Assembly: GCA_963739135.1 (NCBI GenBank)
Contig: CAVTZG010000009.1
Coordinates: 62,001-126,000, forward strand
Direction: 5' to 3'
Source: Palsa-504 sp963739135
Lineage (GTDB): Bacteria > Actinomycetota > Actinomycetes > Streptosporangiales > Streptosporangiaceae
DNA: 64,000 bases
The notes under the pieces are model-generated. The model saw only the letters and a program-made list of their open reading frames with translations, had not been told where the DNA came from and ran no database searches. A program made the position numbers and the translations under genes. Positions 43,960 through 52,514 of this stretch are shown in pieces. The stretch's first letter is position 1. Every line of letters starts with the position of its first letter.

Positions 43960-44860
43960 TTACCAGATGTCCCAGCTCGACGTGCTGGAGGCCGAGGCCG
44001 TCCACGTGATGAGGGAGGTCGCGGCCGAGTTCGAGCGGCCGGTGCTGCTGTTCTCCGGCGGCAAGGACTCCATCGTCATGCTGGCCCTGGCGGCCAAGGC
44101 GTTCTGGCCGGCCAGGATCCCGTTCCCGGTCATGCACGTCGACACCGGGCACAACTTCCCCGAGGTGCTCGAGTACCGCGACCGGCGGGTGGCCGAGCTG
44201 GGCGTGCGGCTGGTGATCGCGTCGGTGCAGGAGTCCATCGACGCGGGGCGGGTGACCGAGGAGACCGGCCGGCACGCCAGCCGGAACCGGCTGCAGACGG
44301 TCACGCTGCTCGACGCGATCGAGGAGCACAGGTTTGACGCGCTGTTCGGCGGCGCGCGGCGGGACGAGGAGAAGGCCCGGGCCAAGGAGCGGGTGTTCTC
44401 CTTCCGCGACGAGTTCGGCCAGTGGGACCCGAAGAACCAGCGGCCCGAGCTGTGGAACCTGTACAACACCCGGATCCGCCGCGGCGAGCACATCCGGGTG
44501 TTCCCGCTGTCCAACTGGACCGAGCTTGACGTCTGGGCCTACATCGAGCGGGAGAAGCTGAAGATCCCGTCCATCTACTACGCGCACGAGCGGCCGGTCT
44601 TCGAGCGGGACGGCCTGCTGCTGGCCGACAATCCGTACGTGCGGCGAGGCGAGGACGAGCCGCTGTTCACCGCCACCGTCCGGTACCGCACGGTGGGCGA
44701 CATGACCTGCACCGGGGCGGTGTCCTCCGGGGCGGCCACCGTGGCCGAGGTGATCGCCGAGGTGGCCGCGACCCGGATCACCGAGCGCGGCCAGACCCGG
44801 GCCGACGACCGGACCAGTGAGGCAGCGATGGAAGACCGCAAGCGCGAGGGGTACTTCTGA
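43949..44860 (+). CDS. cysD: Sulfate adenylyltransferase subunit 2
   Basis: The 303-residue ATP pyrophosphatase-type subunit has the PP-loop RPVLLFSGGKDSIVML, VMHVDTGHNFPEVLEYRD, GGARRDEEKARAKER and WTELDVWAYI. With CysN it makes adenosine 5'-phosphosulfate. ATG 43949 overlaps cysQ by 11 bases and the stop overlaps cysN's ATG, so the three are one sulfur-assimilation operon with pth and rplY upstream. Confidence 0.96.
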   Translation: MRTDYQMSQLDVLEAEAVHVMREVAAEFERPVLLFSGGKDSIVMLALAAKAFWPARIPFPVMHVDTGHNFPEVLEYRDRRVAELGVRLVIASVQESIDAGRVTEETGRHASRNRLQTVTLLDAIEEHRFDALFGGARRDEEKARAKERVFSFRDEFGQWDPKNQRPELWNLYNTRIRRGEHIRVFPLSNWTELDVWAYIEREKLKIPSIYYAHERPVFERDGLLLADNPYVRRGEDEPLFTATVRYRTVGDMTCTGAVSSGAATVAEVIAEVAATRITERGQTRADDRTSEAAMEDRKREGYF

Positions 44861-46122
44861 TGGATATCCTGCGGTTCGCGACCGCCGGATCGGTGGATGA
44901 CGGCAAGTCGACGCTGATCGGGCGGCTGCTGTACGACTCCAAGTCGATCTTCGCCGACCAGCTGGAGGCGCTCGAGCGGACCAGCCGGGACCGGGGCGAG
45001 GAGCAGACCAACCTGGCCCTGCTCACCGACGGGCTGCGCGCCGAGCGCGAGCAGGGCATCACCATCGACGTCGCCTACCGGTACTTCGCGACGCCGCGGC
45101 GGAAGTTCATCATCGCCGACACCCCGGGCCACATCCAGTACACGCGCAACATGGTGACCGGCGCGTCAACGGCCGACCTGGCCGTGGTCCTGGTCGACGC
45201 GCGCAACGGGCTGACCGAGCAGTCGCGCCGGCACGCGTTCCTGGCCACGCTGCTGCGGGTTCCGCACATGGTGCTCGCGGTCAACAAGATGGACCTGGTC
45301 GACTACCAGGCCGAGGTGTTCGAGCGCATCTGCGAGGAGTTCTCCTCGTTCGCCACCAAGCTGGACATCGGCGACCTGACCTTCATCCCGATGTCGGCGC
45401 TGCACGGCGACAACGTGGTGGACCGCTCGGCCAACATGCCCTGGTACGACGGCCCCTCGCTGCTGCACCACCTCGAGCACGTGCACATCGCCTCGGACCG
45501 GAACCTGATCGACGTCCGGTTCCCGGTGCAGTACGTGGTCCGGCCGCAGGCCGCCACCGACGCCGACCTGCACGACTACCGCGGCTACGCGGGCCAGGTC
45601 GCGGGCGGCGTGCTCAAGCCGGGCGACGAGGTGCTGCACCTGCCGTCCGGCTTCACCACCAGGATCCGCGGCATCGAGACGGCCGGCGTGCCCGTGTCCG
45701 AGGCGTTCCCGCCCATGTCGGTGACGCTGCTGCTGGACGACGACGTGGACATCTCCCGCGGCGACATGATCTGCCGGCCGCACAACCGGCCCGCCGGCGC
45801 CCAGGACATCGAGGCCATGCTGTGCTGGATGTCCTCGGAGCAGGTGCTGGCCCGGCGCAGCCGGCTGATCGTCAAGCACACCTCGCGCACGGTCAAGGCC
45901 ATCGTCACCGACCTGCACTACCGGATCGACGTCAACACCCTGCACCGCGATGAGTCCGCCGCCCAGCTGACCCTGAACGAGGTCGGCCGGGTCCGGCTCC
46001 GGCTGACCCAGCCCATCTTCTGCGACCCCTACTCGCGGAACCGCACCACCGGTGGCCTCATCCTCATCGACGAGGCCACCAACTCCACCGTCGGCGCCGC
46101 CATGATCACCGACGCCCACTGA
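44860..46122 (+). CDS. cysN: Sulfate adenylyltransferase subunit 1 (GTPase)
   Basis: The 420-residue EF-Tu-like GTPase has G1 GSVDDGKSTLIGRLL, G3 DTPGHIQYTRNM, G4 VNKMDLV and the following beta barrels. It lacks a fused APS kinase domain, and no cysC or cysH lies in this window, so those steps must be encoded elsewhere. GTP hydrolysis drives the unfavourable adenylyl transfer to sulfate. Confidence 0.96.
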   Translation: MDILRFATAGSVDDGKSTLIGRLLYDSKSIFADQLEALERTSRDRGEEQTNLALLTDGLRAEREQGITIDVAYRYFATPRRKFIIADTPGHIQYTRNMVTGASTADLAVVLVDARNGLTEQSRRHAFLATLLRVPHMVLAVNKMDLVDYQAEVFERICEEFSSFATKLDIGDLTFIPMSALHGDNVVDRSANMPWYDGPSLLHHLEHVHIASDRNLIDVRFPVQYVVRPQAATDADLHDYRGYAGQVAGGVLKPGDEVLHLPSGFTTRIRGIETAGVPVSEAFPPMSVTLLLDDDVDISRGDMICRPHNRPAGAQDIEAMLCWMSSEQVLARRSRLIVKHTSRTVKAIVTDLHYRIDVNTLHRDESAAQLTLNEVGRVRLRLTQPIFCDPYSRNRTTGGLILIDEATNSTVGAAMITDAH

Positions 46123-46207
46123 TCCCGCGCCCCGCTGCCTGTCCAGGTCCCGGCCCGGTCCCACCCACCCCACTAGCCCCACGCACCCCACAGGTTCCAA
46201 GATCCAC

Positions 46208-46253
46208 TTATTGTGGACCGTTACCCCCGTGATTTGAGCCTGCTGTCCACGAT
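46208..46253. terminator. Hairpin between cysN and the S9 peptidase gene
   Basis: TTATTGTGGACCGTTACC (46208-46225) is identical over 18 bases to the complement of one arm of the inverted repeat at 13924-13971. ATTGTGGAC (46210-46218) pairs with GTCCACGAT (46245-46253) with one G-T pair. It lies 64 bases before the peptidase start and after the cysN stop, so it could be a terminator or an operator. Confidence 0.45.
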
Positions 46254-46316
46254 GATGAGTCTGGCCGGGGCCGGGGTATGGTCCCGGTGGGCGGCGGAGG
46301 CGATGCGGGAGGTTCG

Positions 46317-48542
46317 GTGAGCGCTGGGACGGACGAGGACGGCCGCACAGCGGCCACGGCATTTCATAACCTGGCAGATTTCGTGGCCATACCGCGCGTG
46401 GCGGCGCTGCGGCTGGCCCCGGACGGAAGCTGGCTGGCGGCGGCCGTGCAGACGCTGAGCGCGGACGGCAAGAAGTACCTGACCAGCATCTGGCGGGTCG
46501 ACACCGAGGGCGGGCCGCCGCGGCGGCTGACCCGGTCGGCCGAGGGCGAAGCCAGCCCGCGGTTCCTGCCCGACGGGTCGCTGCTGTTCACCTCCCGGCG
46601 GCCGGATACCGGAGCCGGGCCGGCCAAGCCGGACGGCGCCCCGGCCGAGGGGGCCAAGCTGTGGCTGCTGCCGCCCGGCGGCGGCGAGGCCCGGGTGGTG
46701 GCCGCGCTGCCCGGCGGGGTGGCGGCCGCCGAGGTGGCCGCGACCAGCGGGACCGTCGTGCTGAGCTCGCCGGTGCTGCCTGAGGCCGGCCGGGGGGGTA
46801 CGGGGGGACGGGAAGTCCTCCCCAAGGGGGGTCCGGGGGGATGGGTCCCCCCGGGAGATGAAGGCGGGTCCCCGGGGGGTCGGCCCCCGGGAGACAACAC
46901 TGCGGCAGACGACGCCCGGCTGCGCAAGGAGCGCAGCGACGCCGGGGTGAGCGCCATCCTGCACGAGGCCCTGCCGGTCAGGTTCTGGGATCATGACCTG
47001 GGCCCGGACCAGCTCAGGCTGTTCTGCCTGGACCAGGGCCTGGTCCGGGACGGCGACGATCACGAGACTGAGCAGTACGCCGGGCTGCGCGACCTGACTC
47101 CCGAGCCGGGCCGGGCGCTGGACGAGCAGTCGTTCGCGCTGACCCCCGACGGCGCATCGGTGGTCAGCGGGTGGTGGCAATGGCATCCGGCCGGCCAGTC
47201 CTACTCCGAACTGGTGCTGATCGACGTGGCCAGCGGGAAGCGCCGGGTGCTGCTGTCGGCGCCCGATTACAACTTCTCCGGTCCCCGGGTCTCGCCCGAC
47301 GGCCGGTACGTCGTCTGCCAGCGCGAAACCCAGATCACCGCCGAGCACCCGGTCGACGCCACGCTGGTGGTACTCGACGTCAATGGCCTGGACGTCAACG
47401 GGCCGGGCGCTGCGGGCGAGGCCGGCCGCGACCTGCTGCCCGGCCTGGACCGGTGGCCGGAAGAGCCGGCCTGGGCGCCGGACTCCCGCGCCCTGTACTT
47501 CGCTGCCGACGACGGCGGGCGGCGGCCGCTGTTCCGGCTCGACACCGAGACCGGCGTCCTGACCCGGGTGACCGGCGGCGACGGCGCCTACACCGACCTG
47601 CACCCGAGCCCGGACGGCCGGTACCTGTACGCGCTGCGGACCACGGTGGACGCGCCGCCGGCCCCGGTCCGGATTGACCTAACGGCCGGGCCTGATGCCG
47701 ACCCGGCCCCGCTGGACTGCCCGGGCGTGCCGCTCACCCTGCCGGGACGCCTGGAGGAAGTCGAGGCGGCCGCCGACGACGGGCAGCCGATCCGGGCCTG
47801 GCTGGTGCTGCCAGAAGGCGTGTCGGCGGCCAGCCCGGCGCCGCTGCTGCTGTGGGTACACGGCGGGCCGATGAGCAGCTGGAACGCCTGGTCGTGGCGG
47901 TGGAATCCGTGGCTGATGGCGGCCCGAGGCTACGCCGTGCTGCTGCCGGATCCGGCCCTTTCCACCGGCTACGGGCAGGAGTTCATCGCCCGCGGCCACC
48001 GCGACTGGGGGGCCAGGCCGTACGCCGACATCATGGCCGTGACCGAGGCCGTGCTGAGCCGCCCGGACATCGACGCCGACCGGATCGGCATGATGGGCGG
48101 GTCCTACGGCGGGTACATGGCCAACTGGATGGCCGGGCATACCGACCGGTTCAAGGCCATCGTCAGCCACGCCAGCCTGTGGGCCCTGGACCAGATGTTC
48201 GGCACCACCGACCACCCGATGTTCTGGCGGCCGCAGTTCGGCGACCCGCTCACCGAGCCCGCCATGTACGAGGCCAACTCGCCGAACCGGCACATCGCCC
48301 GGATCCGCACGCCCATGCTGGTCATTCACGGCGACAAGGACTACCGGGTCCCGGTGGGCGAGGGCCTGCGGCTGTGGTGGGACCTGTCCCGGCATGGCCT
48401 GGAGGCCAAGTTCCTGTACTTCCCGGACGAGAACCACTGGATCCTGACCCCGGGCAACGCCCGGATCTGGTACGAGACCGTGCTCGCGTTCCTGGCGCAG
48501 CACGTGCTCGGCCAGGAGTGGGTCCGCCCGGCGCTGCTGTAG
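46317..48542 (+). CDS. S9-family (prolyl oligopeptidase/acylaminoacyl-type) serine peptidase
   Basis: GTG 46317 with GGGAGG five bases upstream gives 741 residues. The N-terminal part (about 1-470) is a TolB/WD-like beta propeller; the C-terminal alpha/beta hydrolase has WVHGGPMSSWNAW, the nucleophile elbow GMMGGSYGGYM, the Asp in VIHGDKDYRVPV and the His in DENHWI. No signal peptide is visible, so it is probably cytoplasmic. It should cleave short peptides. Residues about 157-195 come from a G/C-tract repeat inserted in the propeller region. Confidence 0.9.
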   Translation: MSAGTDEDGRTAATAFHNLADFVAIPRVAALRLAPDGSWLAAAVQTLSADGKKYLTSIWRVDTEGGPPRRLTRSAEGEASPRFLPDGSLLFTSRRPDTGAGPAKPDGAPAEGAKLWLLPPGGGEARVVAALPGGVAAAEVAATSGTVVLSSPVLPEAGRGGTGGREVLPKGGPGGWVPPGDEGGSPGGRPPGDNTAADDARLRKERSDAGVSAILHEALPVRFWDHDLGPDQLRLFCLDQGLVRDGDDHETEQYAGLRDLTPEPGRALDEQSFALTPDGASVVSGWWQWHPAGQSYSELVLIDVASGKRRVLLSAPDYNFSGPRVSPDGRYVVCQRETQITAEHPVDATLVVLDVNGLDVNGPGAAGEAGRDLLPGLDRWPEEPAWAPDSRALYFAADDGGRRPLFRLDTETGVLTRVTGGDGAYTDLHPSPDGRYLYALRTTVDAPPAPVRIDLTAGPDADPAPLDCPGVPLTLPGRLEEVEAAADDGQPIRAWLVLPEGVSAASPAPLLLWVHGGPMSSWNAWSWRWNPWLMAARGYAVLLPDPALSTGYGQEFIARGHRDWGARPYADIMAVTEAVLSRPDIDADRIGMMGGSYGGYMANWMAGHTDRFKAIVSHASLWALDQMFGTTDHPMFWRPQFGDPLTEPAMYEANSPNRHIARIRTPMLVIHGDKDYRVPVGEGLRLWWDLSRHGLEAKFLYFPDENHWILTPGNARIWYETVLAFLAQHVLGQEWVRPALL
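46790..46900 (+). repeat. G/C-tract insertion element, copy C (S9 peptidase)
   Basis: The copy starts GGGGGTACGGGGGGACGG (46794-46811, shared with copy D), contains the 37-bp core at 46821-46857, and ends CCCCCGGGAGACAACACT. It is read in the frame giving PKGGPGGWVPPG. Confidence 0.9.
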
Positions 48543-48561
48543 CGGCCCTTAGGCTAGGGGC

Positions 48562-49281
48562 ATGCCCCGTGCCGACCTCGACAAGCAGCCCGGCGATGTC
48601 GCGGCCATGTTCGACGCCATCGCGGGCCGCTATGACCTGCTCAACGATATCCTGTCCGCCGGGCAGGTCCGGCTGTGGCGGCGGGCCGTGGCCCGGGTCA
48701 CCGGGGCAGGCCCGGGCCAGCGCGTGCTTGACCTGGCCGCCGGCACCGGCACGTCGTCGCTGACGTTTACCGCGGCCGGGGCGGACTGCGTCGCGTGCGA
48801 CTTCTCCCTGGGCATGCTCCGCGCCGGCCATAGCAGGCAGGCTGGCCGCGCGCAGCCGCCCGGCGCCGGGAACCTCGCTTTCGTCGCGGGGGATGCGCTG
48901 CGGCTGCCGTTCCGGGACGAGGCGTTCGACGCGGTGACGATCTCGTTCGGGTTGCGCAACGTGGCCAGCCCGGTGGCGGCGCTGGCCGAGATGCGCCGGG
49001 TGACCCGGCCCGGAGGACGCCTGGTGGTGTGCGAGTTCAGCGCGATCCCGGTTGCCCCGGTCGATATGCTGTACCGGCGTTACCTACTCAACGTCCTGCC
49101 GGCGATCGCGCGCCGGGCGGCCCGCAGTCCCGAGGCTTACAGCTACCTGGCCGAGTCGATCACGGACTGGCCCGCGCAGCGTGAACTGGCCGGCCTGATC
49201 GAGTCGGCGGGCTGGTCGGCGGTCCGCTGGCGCAACCTGAGCCTGGGCGTGGTGGCAGTGCACGTCGGCCGCCGCCGTTAG
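48562..49281 (+). CDS. menG: Demethylmenaquinone methyltransferase
   Basis: The 239-residue UbiE/MenG protein has the signature MFDAIAGRYDLLNDILSAGQ, SAM motif VLDLAAGTGTSSL, FDAVTISFGLRNV and RVTRPGGRLVVCEFS. It performs the last methylation of menaquinone. It is followed by a MenJ-like reductase and complex I genes, placing menaquinone synthesis beside the enzyme that uses it. Confidence 0.94.
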   Translation: MPRADLDKQPGDVAAMFDAIAGRYDLLNDILSAGQVRLWRRAVARVTGAGPGQRVLDLAAGTGTSSLTFTAAGADCVACDFSLGMLRAGHSRQAGRAQPPGAGNLAFVAGDALRLPFRDEAFDAVTISFGLRNVASPVAALAEMRRVTRPGGRLVVCEFSAIPVAPVDMLYRRYLLNVLPAIARRAARSPEAYSYLAESITDWPAQRELAGLIESAGWSAVRWRNLSLGVVAVHVGRRR

Positions 49282-49320
49282 CCCAGATGCAGCCGGAGAT
49301 ACCCTGGCCCGGCAGAGAGC

Positions 49321-49338
49321 TAGACCCATGGGGGTCTA
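49321..49338. promoter_or_regulatory. Inverted repeat upstream of the Rex-type site
   Basis: TAGACCC and GGGTCTA form perfect seven-base arms around ATGG, 18 bases before the Rex-like palindrome. TAAACT at 49336-49341 could be a -10 element. It may be the menG terminator or a second operator. Confidence 0.45.
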
Positions 49339-49355
49339 AACTAATGGCAAAGATT

Positions 49356-49373
49356 TTGTGAAGCGGTTCACAA
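49356..49373. promoter_or_regulatory. Rex operator (redox control of the menJ-nuo unit)
   Basis: TTGTGAAGCGGTTCACAA matches the Rex operator consensus of Gram-positive bacteria (TGTGAA-N4-TTCACA within it) exactly. Rex senses NADH/NAD+, and in Streptomyces it controls nuo and cyd operons. The site is 21 bases before the chosen reductase start and just downstream of a possible -10, where a bound repressor would block transcription. Confidence 0.8.
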
Positions 49374-49393
49374 GACGTTCAGGATCCCAGCAC

Positions 49394-50776
49394 GTGACCG
49401 AACACCTTCCCCCGCCCGTCCAGACCGGCAGCGGACCCGCCTCAGGCCGGCCCGCCGGTGAAGCAGACGTCATCGTGGTCGGCGCCGGCCCGGCCGGCTC
49501 CACCACCGCCTATTACCTGGCCCAGGCCGGGCTGGACGTGCTGCTACTGGAGAAATCCCGGTTCCCGCGGGAGAAGGTGTGCGGGGACGGGCTGACCCCG
49601 CGCGGGGTCAAGACGCTGGTGGCCATGGGCATCAGCGTCAGCGAGCAGGACGGCTGGGTCAGGAACAAGGGCCTGCGCGTCATCGGCGCGGGCAAGCGGC
49701 TGGAACTGCCCTGGCCCGAACTGTCCAGCTACCCCGGCTACGGGCTGGTCCGGCCGCGCAGCGACCTGGACCAGATGCTGGCCCGCCGGGCCCAGCAGGC
49801 CGGCGCCCGGCTGCTCGAGGGCGTCACCGTGACCAGCCCGGTGCTCGACGAGCGCACCGGGCGCATCACCGGTGTCAGGGGGGTACGGGGGGACGGAGAG
49901 TCCCCCCGTGAGCGGGGGGGTTCCCAAGGGGGGTCCGGGGGGATGGGTCCCCCCGGGAGAGAAGGCTCGCCCCCCCAGGAGTACAGAGCCCGGATCGTGG
50001 TGGCGGCGGACGGTAACTCCTCGCGGCTCTCGGTCGCCATGGGCCTGCGCAAGCGCGACGACCGCCCGCTGGGCGTCGCCGTCCGCACCTATTACCGGTC
50101 CCCGCGGCACGACGATGACTACCTGGAATCCTGGCTCGACCTGTGGGACAGCGACCGGCTGCTGCCCGGGTACGGCTGGATCTTCGGCATGGGCGACGGG
50201 ACGTCCAACGTCGGCCTGGGCCTGCTGAACACCAGCGCCGCGTTCGGCCACACCGACTACCATGCCCTGCTGCGCAAGTGGCTGGAGGGCATGCCGGCCG
50301 AGTGGGGTTTCACCGAGGAGAACCGGACCCAGCCGATCCGGGGCGCGGCGCTGCCCATGGGCTTCAACCGGACCCCGCACTACCACAACGGCCTGCTGCT
50401 GGTGGGCGACGCGGGCGGCATGGTCAACCCGTTCAACGGCGAGGGCATCGCCTACGCCATGGAGTCCGGCGAGATCCTGGCCCGGACCGTGACCCAGGCG
50501 CTGGCCCGGGCCCGGTGGCCGGAGACGGAGCGGGTGCTGGCCGGCTACCCGGCCGCGCTCAACCAGGCCTACGGCGGCTACTACGCCCTGGGCCGCGTGT
50601 TCGTGAAGGCCATCGGCCGGCCCACGCTGATGCGGTTCGCGACCAAGCACAGCATGACCAGGCCAGCCCTGATGGGGTTCGCCCTGAAACTGCTGGCCAA
50701 CCTGACCGATCCGGGCGGAGACGCGACAGACCGGCTGGTCAATGGCCTATCCAGGATCGCGCCTAACCCTGAGTGA
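49394..50776 (+). CDS. Geranylgeranyl-reductase-family flavoprotein, MenJ-like
   Basis: GTG 49394 (AGGA upstream) gives 460 residues. The FAD site is VIVVGAGPAGSTTAYYLAQA, followed by the family motif VCGDGLTPRGVKTL, RPRSDLDQML, and GDAGGMVNPFNGEGIAYAME. Relatives include archaeal lipid reductases and mycobacterial MenJ, which saturates one isoprene unit of menaquinone; MenJ is preferred because menG is adjacent and nuoA follows. GTG 49358 is rejected because it lies inside the Rex site. Residues about 161-197 come from a G/C-tract repeat between the substrate-domain strands. Confidence 0.87.
   Translation: MTEHLPPPVQTGSGPASGRPAGEADVIVVGAGPAGSTTAYYLAQAGLDVLLLEKSRFPREKVCGDGLTPRGVKTLVAMGISVSEQDGWVRNKGLRVIGAGKRLELPWPELSSYPGYGLVRPRSDLDQMLARRAQQAGARLLEGVTVTSPVLDERTGRITGVRGVRGDGESPRERGGSQGGSGGMGPPGREGSPPQEYRARIVVAADGNSSRLSVAMGLRKRDDRPLGVAVRTYYRSPRHDDDYLESWLDLWDSDRLLPGYGWIFGMGDGTSNVGLGLLNTSAAFGHTDYHALLRKWLEGMPAEWGFTEENRTQPIRGAALPMGFNRTPHYHNGLLLVGDAGGMVNPFNGEGIAYAMESGEILARTVTQALARARWPETERVLAGYPAALNQAYGGYYALGRVFVKAIGRPTLMRFATKHSMTRPALMGFALKLLANLTDPGGDATDRLVNGLSRIAPNPE
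49876..49984 (+). repeat. G/C-tract insertion element, copy D (menJ-like)
   Basis: Contains GGGGGTACGGGGGGACGG (49879-49896, as in C), CCCCCCGTGAGCGGGGGGGT (49902-49921, as in A) and the 37-bp core at 49923-49959 (as in B and C). It therefore links the other copies. Here the core is read as QGGSGGMGPPGR. Confidence 0.92.
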
Positions 50777-50841
50777 GTGATCATGCAGGTGGTCCCTAGG
50801 ATAAGGGGTTGGCATCCGGCCGACGAAGGGAGGAAACATCG

Positions 50842-51201
50842 ATGAGGCTGTACGTTCCGATCTTCGTGCTGGCCTTGCTGGCTTTCGGGTTCGCCGTGTT
50901 CTCGGTCACCTTCGGCGCCATCGCCGGGCCTAAGCGGTGGAACCGGGCCAAGCTGGAAAGCTACGAGTGCGGCATCGAGCCGACGCCGCACCCGCCGGGC
51001 GGGGGCCGGATCCCGGTCAAGTACTACCTGACCGCGATGTTGTTCATCGTGTTCGACATCGAGATCATTTTCCTGTATCCCTGGGCGGTCACCTTCGACA
51101 AGCTCGGCACCTTCGGCTTGATTGAGATGCTGACCTTCGTAATCACGGTGCTCGTCGCCTACGCCTACGTCTGGCGGCGCGGCGGCCTGGAATGGGATTA
51201 A
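50842..51201 (+). CDS. nuoA: NADH-quinone oxidoreductase subunit A
   Basis: ATG 50842 with GGGAGG upstream gives 119 residues and three membrane helices. The loop ESYECGIEPTPHPPGGGRIP and KYYLTAMLFIVFDIEIIFLYPW are the NuoA hallmarks, including the conserved acidic residues in helix 2. It anchors the membrane arm near the quinone site. First of the nuo genes, 65 bases after the MenJ-like gene. Confidence 0.96.
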   Translation: MRLYVPIFVLALLAFGFAVFSVTFGAIAGPKRWNRAKLESYECGIEPTPHPPGGGRIPVKYYLTAMLFIVFDIEIIFLYPWAVTFDKLGTFGLIEMLTFVITVLVAYAYVWRRGGLEWD

Positions 51202-51204
51202 GCC

Positions 51205-51765
51205 ATGGGCGTTGAAGAGAAGCTGCCGAGCGGCGTGCTGCTGACCTCCGTCGAGAAGCTGGCGGGCTGGGCCCGGGCCCGCTCGGTGTGGCCGGCCACC
51301 TTCGGCCTGGCCTGCTGCGCCATCGAGCTGTTCCAGACCGGCAGCCCCAAGCACGACCTGGCCAGGTTCGGCATGGAACGAGCCTCCAACACCCCGCGGC
51401 AGGCGGACCTGATGATCGTGGCCGGCCGGCTCAGCCAGAAGATGGCGCCGGTTACGAGGCAGATCTACGACCAGATGTCCGACCCCAAGTGGGTCATCTC
51501 GATGGGTGTATGCGCCTCCAGCGGCGGCATGTTCAACAACTACGCGATCGTGCAAGGCGTGGATCACATCATCCCGGTCGACATCTACCTGCCCGGCTGC
51601 CCGCCGCGCCCGGAGATGCTGCTCGACGCCATCCTCAAGCTGCACGACAAGATCATGAACATGAAGCTCGGCAAGGACCGCGAGCAGGAGATCACCGACC
51701 TGGAGAACGCCCGCCTCGGCTTCGCGCCGCTGCACCTGACCGCACCCGAGGGGTCGCAGCTGTGA
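51205..51765 (+). CDS. nuoB: NADH-quinone oxidoreductase subunit B
   Basis: The 186-residue subunit carries the N2 [4Fe-4S] cluster ligands: GLACCAIEL (the adjacent Cys pair), GVCASSGGMFNNYAIVQG and VDIYLPGCPPRPE. It sits at the peripheral/membrane arm junction and passes electrons to menaquinone. nuoC overlaps by four bases. Confidence 0.97.
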   Translation: MGVEEKLPSGVLLTSVEKLAGWARARSVWPATFGLACCAIELFQTGSPKHDLARFGMERASNTPRQADLMIVAGRLSQKMAPVTRQIYDQMSDPKWVISMGVCASSGGMFNNYAIVQGVDHIIPVDIYLPGCPPRPEMLLDAILKLHDKIMNMKLGKDREQEITDLENARLGFAPLHLTAPEGSQL

Positions 51766-52514
51766 GCGGACCGGTAAAGGACGGGCCGGCCGGTCCCGAG
51801 GAGACCCAGGGCTCGGAAGGGCCGCAAGCCTCGGCGCCGGACGCGGCGGCCAACCTGCCCGCCCGGCTCGGCGAGGAGCGGCTGAACGAGCCGGTCGTCC
51901 GGATGGGCATGTTCGGCGTGCAGGACACCCCGGACACCTCCGGCTACGGGCTGCTCCGGGTGCACCAGCCGCCGCCGCTGGACAGCCCGCGCCCGTACGG
52001 CTCCTACTTCGACGAGATCGCCGATACCCTCGGCCTGTCCGACGCCATCGAGCGGGTCGTGGTCGACCGGGGCGAACTGACCTTCCACGTCCGGCGGGAG
52101 CGGCTGCCCGAGGTGGCGGCGAAACTGCGCGACGACCCGGGGCTCCGCTTCGAGCTGTGCAGCGGGGTGTCCGGCGTGCACTACCCGGCCGAGGCCGGCC
52201 GCGAGCTGCACGCGGTGTATCACCTGCTGTCCATCACCCACAACCGCCGGGTGCGGCTCGAGGTCAGCGCGCCGGACGCCGACCCGCACATTCCCTCGCT
52301 GGTCGGCGTGTACCCGACCTGCAACTGGCACGAGCGGGAGACCTGGGACTTTTTCGGCCTCATCTTCGACGGGCACCCCGCGCTGACCAGGATCGAGATG
52401 CCGGACGACTGGAAGGGCCACCCGCAGCGCAAGGACTACCCGCTCGGCGGCATCCCCGTCGAGTACCGCGGCGCCAAGATCCCTGCGCCCGACGAGCGGA
52501 GGCACTACCAGTGA
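51762..52514 (+). CDS. nuoC: NADH-quinone oxidoreductase subunit C
   Basis: GTG 51762 (GTGA overlap with nuoB) gives 250 residues. An N-terminal extension of about 75 residues precedes the 30-kDa domain, which has YHLLSITHNRRVRLEVSA, SLVGVYPTCNWHERETWDFF and RKDYPLGGIPVEY. It is a separate subunit, not fused to NuoD. Confidence 0.96.
   Translation: MSGPVKDGPAGPEETQGSEGPQASAPDAAANLPARLGEERLNEPVVRMGMFGVQDTPDTSGYGLLRVHQPPPLDSPRPYGSYFDEIADTLGLSDAIERVVVDRGELTFHVRRERLPEVAAKLRDDPGLRFELCSGVSGVHYPAEAGRELHAVYHLLSITHNRRVRLEVSAPDADPHIPSLVGVYPTCNWHERETWDFFGLIFDGHPALTRIEMPDDWKGHPQRKDYPLGGIPVEYRGAKIPAPDERRHYQ

Noticed and set aside
49358..49393. MenJ-like gene starting at GTG 49358
   Set aside because: The codon lies inside the Rex-type palindrome and has no ribosome binding site.
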